From positions 5,108 to 69,107 of the forward strand of contig CAWHFM010000026.1 in the NCBI GenBank assembly GCA_963828505.1: 64,000 bases of DNA, read 5' to 3'. Positions 61,744 to 64,000 of this stretch are shown here, piece by piece. A program made the position numbers and the translations under genes. Each line of letters begins with the position of its first letter. Within the stretch, counting starts at the first letter, position 1. The DNA comes from Bog-473 sp963828505. GTDB lineage: Bacteria; Actinomycetota; Acidimicrobiia; Acidimicrobiales; RAAP-2. The notes under the pieces are model-generated. The model saw only the letters and a program-made list of their open reading frames with translations, was not told the DNA's origin and made no database searches.

Positions 61744-62579
61744 GCCGTCCACTCGAGGTGCGCCTCGACCGCGGCGCGCCACTCGTCGGGATGCGTGAGC
61801 TGCGGCGAGTGGAAGGCGCCCGCGATCACCGTCGTGCGCCCGTTGGCCACCTCGGCCGCCAGCGCCGGCGCCTGATCGACCATGGGGTGGTCGTGCTCGC
61901 CGGCGATGACCGTCGTCGGGCAGACGATCTCGGCCAGTCGCGGTCGCAGGGACCCGGGCCCCTCGTCGTGGGCCAGGATCTCGCCGCCGAGACCTTTGAT
62001 CGCATAGGGATCCGTGCCGGCCTGGATCACGTCCTTCTCCTGCTGCCACGACGCAGGCACGACTGCGGCGATGAGATCGTCCTCCGGGCCACGCATACCC
62101 CACTCCTCCGGAGTGCCGGCCGACGGGTCGAAGCCGTCGAAGAAGGCGCGCACCAGCTCCCTGACGCCTTCGTCGTCGGGGACGAACGACCAGGCGCTGG
62201 TGTCCATCAGGATGAGCGAGCGGACCAGCTCGGGCCGTTCCAGCACCAGGGTGACGGCCACGCGGCCGCCCATGGAGTGCCCAAGGAGGTCGACGGGGCC
62301 GCCGCCTACCGCGTCGAGGAAGCCGGCCAGGTCGGAGGCCAACTGCTGAATCGTGTAGCCCGCGAGCGTGCCCGTCTTGGTCGAGTGTCCGTGCCCCCGC
62401 TGGTCGAGGGTCACGACGCGGCGGCGCGTCGCGAGTGCGTCGACCTCGAGCGCGAAGTCGTACGACGATCCGGTGAAGCCGTGGCAAAGGACGAGGGTTG
62501 TCCCGCCGGTCCCGTGCTCCGACCAGGCCAGGTCCACGCCGTTGACGGGGAGGGTGCGCGATGCGTCGGTGAGCGTCAT
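61740..62579 (-). CDS. Alpha/beta hydrolase
   Basis: 279 residues. The nucleophile elbow GHSMGG (residue ~103) follows DLAGFLDAVGGGPVDLL; LVLCHGFTGSSYDF carries the oxyanion-hole HG; the acid and His are likely in IAGEHDHPMVDQ and IAGAFHSPQLTHP. Substrate unknown; possibly a lactone or ester hydrolase. ATG 62579 has TAGACA seven bases upstream and no clear ribosome binding site. Confidence 0.88.
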   Translation of the reverse strand: MTLTDASRTLPVNGVDLAWSEHGTGGTTLVLCHGFTGSSYDFALEVDALATRRRVVTLDQRGHGHSTKTGTLAGYTIQQLASDLAGFLDAVGGGPVDLLGHSMGGRVAVTLVLERPELVRSLILMDTSAWSFVPDDEGVRELVRAFFDGFDPSAGTPEEWGMRGPEDDLIAAVVPASWQQEKDVIQAGTDPYAIKGLGGEILAHDEGPGSLRPRLAEIVCPTTVIAGEHDHPMVDQAPALAAEVANGRTTVIAGAFHSPQLTHPDEWRAAVEAHLEWTA

Positions 62580-62666
62580 GGCGCCCTGTCTAGCCCCTGG
62601 TGCGCCATCCCGCCTCGGAGACGGGCACGATCCCGTCGGCGTGCCGCCGAGAGGTCGGCGACCGGG

Positions 62667-63992
62667 TCAGCCCGAGTCGACGGACAGGGCGGCGGCTGTG
62701 GACGCCGGCACCGGGGCCGTCTCCGACTCGGTCGTGGCCAGCGGAGCGGCGGGGGTGGGGGTGACGTCGGTGCAGGCCCGGGCCTGGTTCCACGCCGCCA
62801 GCGCCTGGGTGGCGGCGTCGCCCGCGAGAGGCTGGGGGAGGTCGTCGACGATCTCGGCCGGCCGCCAGGTCACCGCGTCGATGTGCCGCCCCGTGGCGGT
62901 GACGACGAGCGAACCGCTGGCGTTCTCCGGCGGGGAGTTGTCGTAGAAGGCGAAGTTGCCCAGGCCGTAGTCGACGTAAGCCGAACCGAGGTAGCCCCCG
63001 CCGAGGAGGACGTGCGCGTGCGTCCCCACCACGATGTCGGCCCCCGCCTTCACCAAAGCCTGGGCGAGCGGCTCTTGCAGAGGGTTGGGGCACGGGTCGA
63101 GCTCGGTGCCCCAGTGCAGGTACACGATCACCGTGTCGGCGGTCCGGCGAGCCGCCTCCACCGCGGCCACCAGGTCGGTGACGTCGTAGGCCGAGGCCAG
63201 GCCCGCCTGGGTCGCGGTGGCCGTCCACGCCGTCTGGAGGTCGGAGTCGATCACCTGCGTGGCGGCGATGATGGCGATGTGCTCCCCCCTGATGGTCGTG
63301 GTGTACGGGGTGAAGGCCTGCGCGGCGTTCCCTCCGATGCCGAGGATGGTGTAGCCGGTCTGCGCGCGGGTGGTGAGGGCCGTCTGGAGGCCGGGCGGAC
63401 CGCAGTCCTCGCCGTGGTTGTTGGCCTCGGTGATGAGGGTGACGCCGGCGCCCTGGAACGCGCTGACGGCAGACGGAGGTGCATAGAACACGTACTGCTT
63501 CGGTTGGGCATCAGGACAGCTCCCGTCGGCGGTCATGGCCGACTCGAAGTTGACCATCGACAGGTTGGCGCCCGAGAGGAGCTGAGGCACGGTCGGTCCG
63601 AGCGCGGTGGACGGGTCCGCGGCCAGTCGGTCGCCCAGGTTGGTGCCGACGGGGAAGTGGACGTCGCCCCCGAACGCGAACGTCACCGGTTGGCCATCGC
63701 CCTGCCAGTCGGGGTCCAGGCGCGGGTTGCCGGCGAGGTGGGGCGGCGGGGCCTGGTGGTGCCCGCGGCTGTTCCGGCTCCGGCCCGTGGCGGAGGGACG
63801 ACCGCTGCCGCGGGTGATCACGAAGGCCAGAGCGAGCGACAGCAACACCAACCCGGCAAGCCAGAGGCGTCGGTTGCGCTTGACCTTGCGGGAGGTCAGC
63901 GCGGGTGGACGCCGGGCCGACGGCACCGGCTCGGCGAGCGCGCCGGTCTGCACGTCGTTGCGTTCTAGGAGCTGGGCCGGCGTCGTGACCAA
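62667..63992 (-). CDS. CapA-like metallophosphoesterase-fold protein, membrane-anchored
   Basis: 441 residues. A transmembrane segment near residue 45 (LWLAGLVLLSLALAFVITRG) is followed by a Ser/Pro/His linker and a CapA domain: FAFGGDVHFPVGTNLGDRL, LSMVNFESAMTADG, ITEANNHGEDCGPPG, VIVYLHWGTELDPCPN, and IVVGTHAHVLLGGGYLGS. The family includes poly-gamma-glutamate synthesis protein CapA; without capBC neighbours an envelope-related hydrolase role is as likely. The first possible start is TTG 63992, right after an in-frame stop; GTG 63953 is an alternative. Confidence 0.85.
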   Translation of the reverse strand: MVTTPAQLLERNDVQTGALAEPVPSARRPPALTSRKVKRNRRLWLAGLVLLSLALAFVITRGSGRPSATGRSRNSRGHHQAPPPHLAGNPRLDPDWQGDGQPVTFAFGGDVHFPVGTNLGDRLAADPSTALGPTVPQLLSGANLSMVNFESAMTADGSCPDAQPKQYVFYAPPSAVSAFQGAGVTLITEANNHGEDCGPPGLQTALTTRAQTGYTILGIGGNAAQAFTPYTTTIRGEHIAIIAATQVIDSDLQTAWTATATQAGLASAYDVTDLVAAVEAARRTADTVIVYLHWGTELDPCPNPLQEPLAQALVKAGADIVVGTHAHVLLGGGYLGSAYVDYGLGNFAFYDNSPPENASGSLVVTATGRHIDAVTWRPAEIVDDLPQPLAGDAATQALAAWNQARACTDVTPTPAAPLATTESETAPVPASTAAALSVDSG

Positions 63993-64000
63993 AGACTAGG

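Overview
The window is high-GC DNA from an actinobacterium. The gene set fits an Acidimicrobiia-like or other environmental Actinomycetota lineage: F420/LLM-type oxidoreductases, a mycothiol-amidase-like PIG-L enzyme, a WhiB protein, retropepsin-like secreted proteins, a CtaG-type oxidase assembly factor and many GTG starts. Genus cannot be fixed from the sequence alone. Many genes show a TANNNT hexamer 6-7 bp before the start codon and no ribosome binding site, the leaderless layout common in Actinobacteria.

1-8.3 kb is a worn accessory region. It holds the start of an Hsp20 gene under a CIRCE operator, a dead Ku gene, a DUF72 gene, a truncated metallopeptidase-like fragment, a clade-II catalase with one frameshift, HAD and SDR scraps, a phosphotransferase, a SEC-C protein, a frameshifted ferritin-like gene and small hypotheticals.

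8.3-20.5 kb is mobile DNA. A truncated integrase lies beside an attachment-site copy that has been split by a 1404-bp IS481-family element with a 16-bp direct repeat. Next comes a ~10.1-kb island bounded by a 25-bp repeat of the 3' end of tRNA-Arg(CCT). The island carries a frameshifted tyrosine integrase, WhiB and HTH regulators, a TIR-domain protein (possible anti-phage cargo), an HNH-like protein, a DNA methyltransferase fused to a zinc-binding module, a replication-initiator-like gene and an excisionase-like HTH gene. The initiator-like gene contains four perfect 10-bp iterons at exact 22-bp spacing beside an AT-rich stretch, a lambda-O-like arrangement suggesting an origin inside the gene. 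No capsid, tail, terminase or conjugation gene is recognisable, so a phage-satellite-like or replicating integrative element is the best reading.

20.5-45.2 kb is mostly chromosomal metabolism: ahcY, an ECF sigma/anti-sigma pair, a PIG-L amidase, an LLM enzyme and threonine aldolase run, a thioesterase, an LLM/thiolase/KAS-III/nucleotidyltransferase operon, SDR and aldehyde dehydrogenases, an acyl-CoA synthetase, DNA glycosylase Tag and a membrane glycosyltransferase.

45.2-52.1 kb is a compact minus-strand cell-envelope cluster: dTDP-rhamnose genes rmlB and rmlD, UDP-glucose dehydrogenase, UDP-glucuronate decarboxylase, two GT2 glycosyltransferases and a two-domain retropepsin-like secreted protein.

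52.1-64 kb holds birA divergent from a biotin carboxylase/BCCP subunit, an M20 peptidase, a GAP-family membrane protein, an acyl-CoA mutase large subunit lacking the B12 domain, ctaG, an aldo/keto reductase, an alpha/beta hydrolase and a CapA-like protein.

Several conserved genes (katE, ferritin-like, thioesterase, quinone reductase, mutase, VOC) are each broken by one extra base. Insertion-biased sequencing error is a real alternative to pseudogenisation for these.
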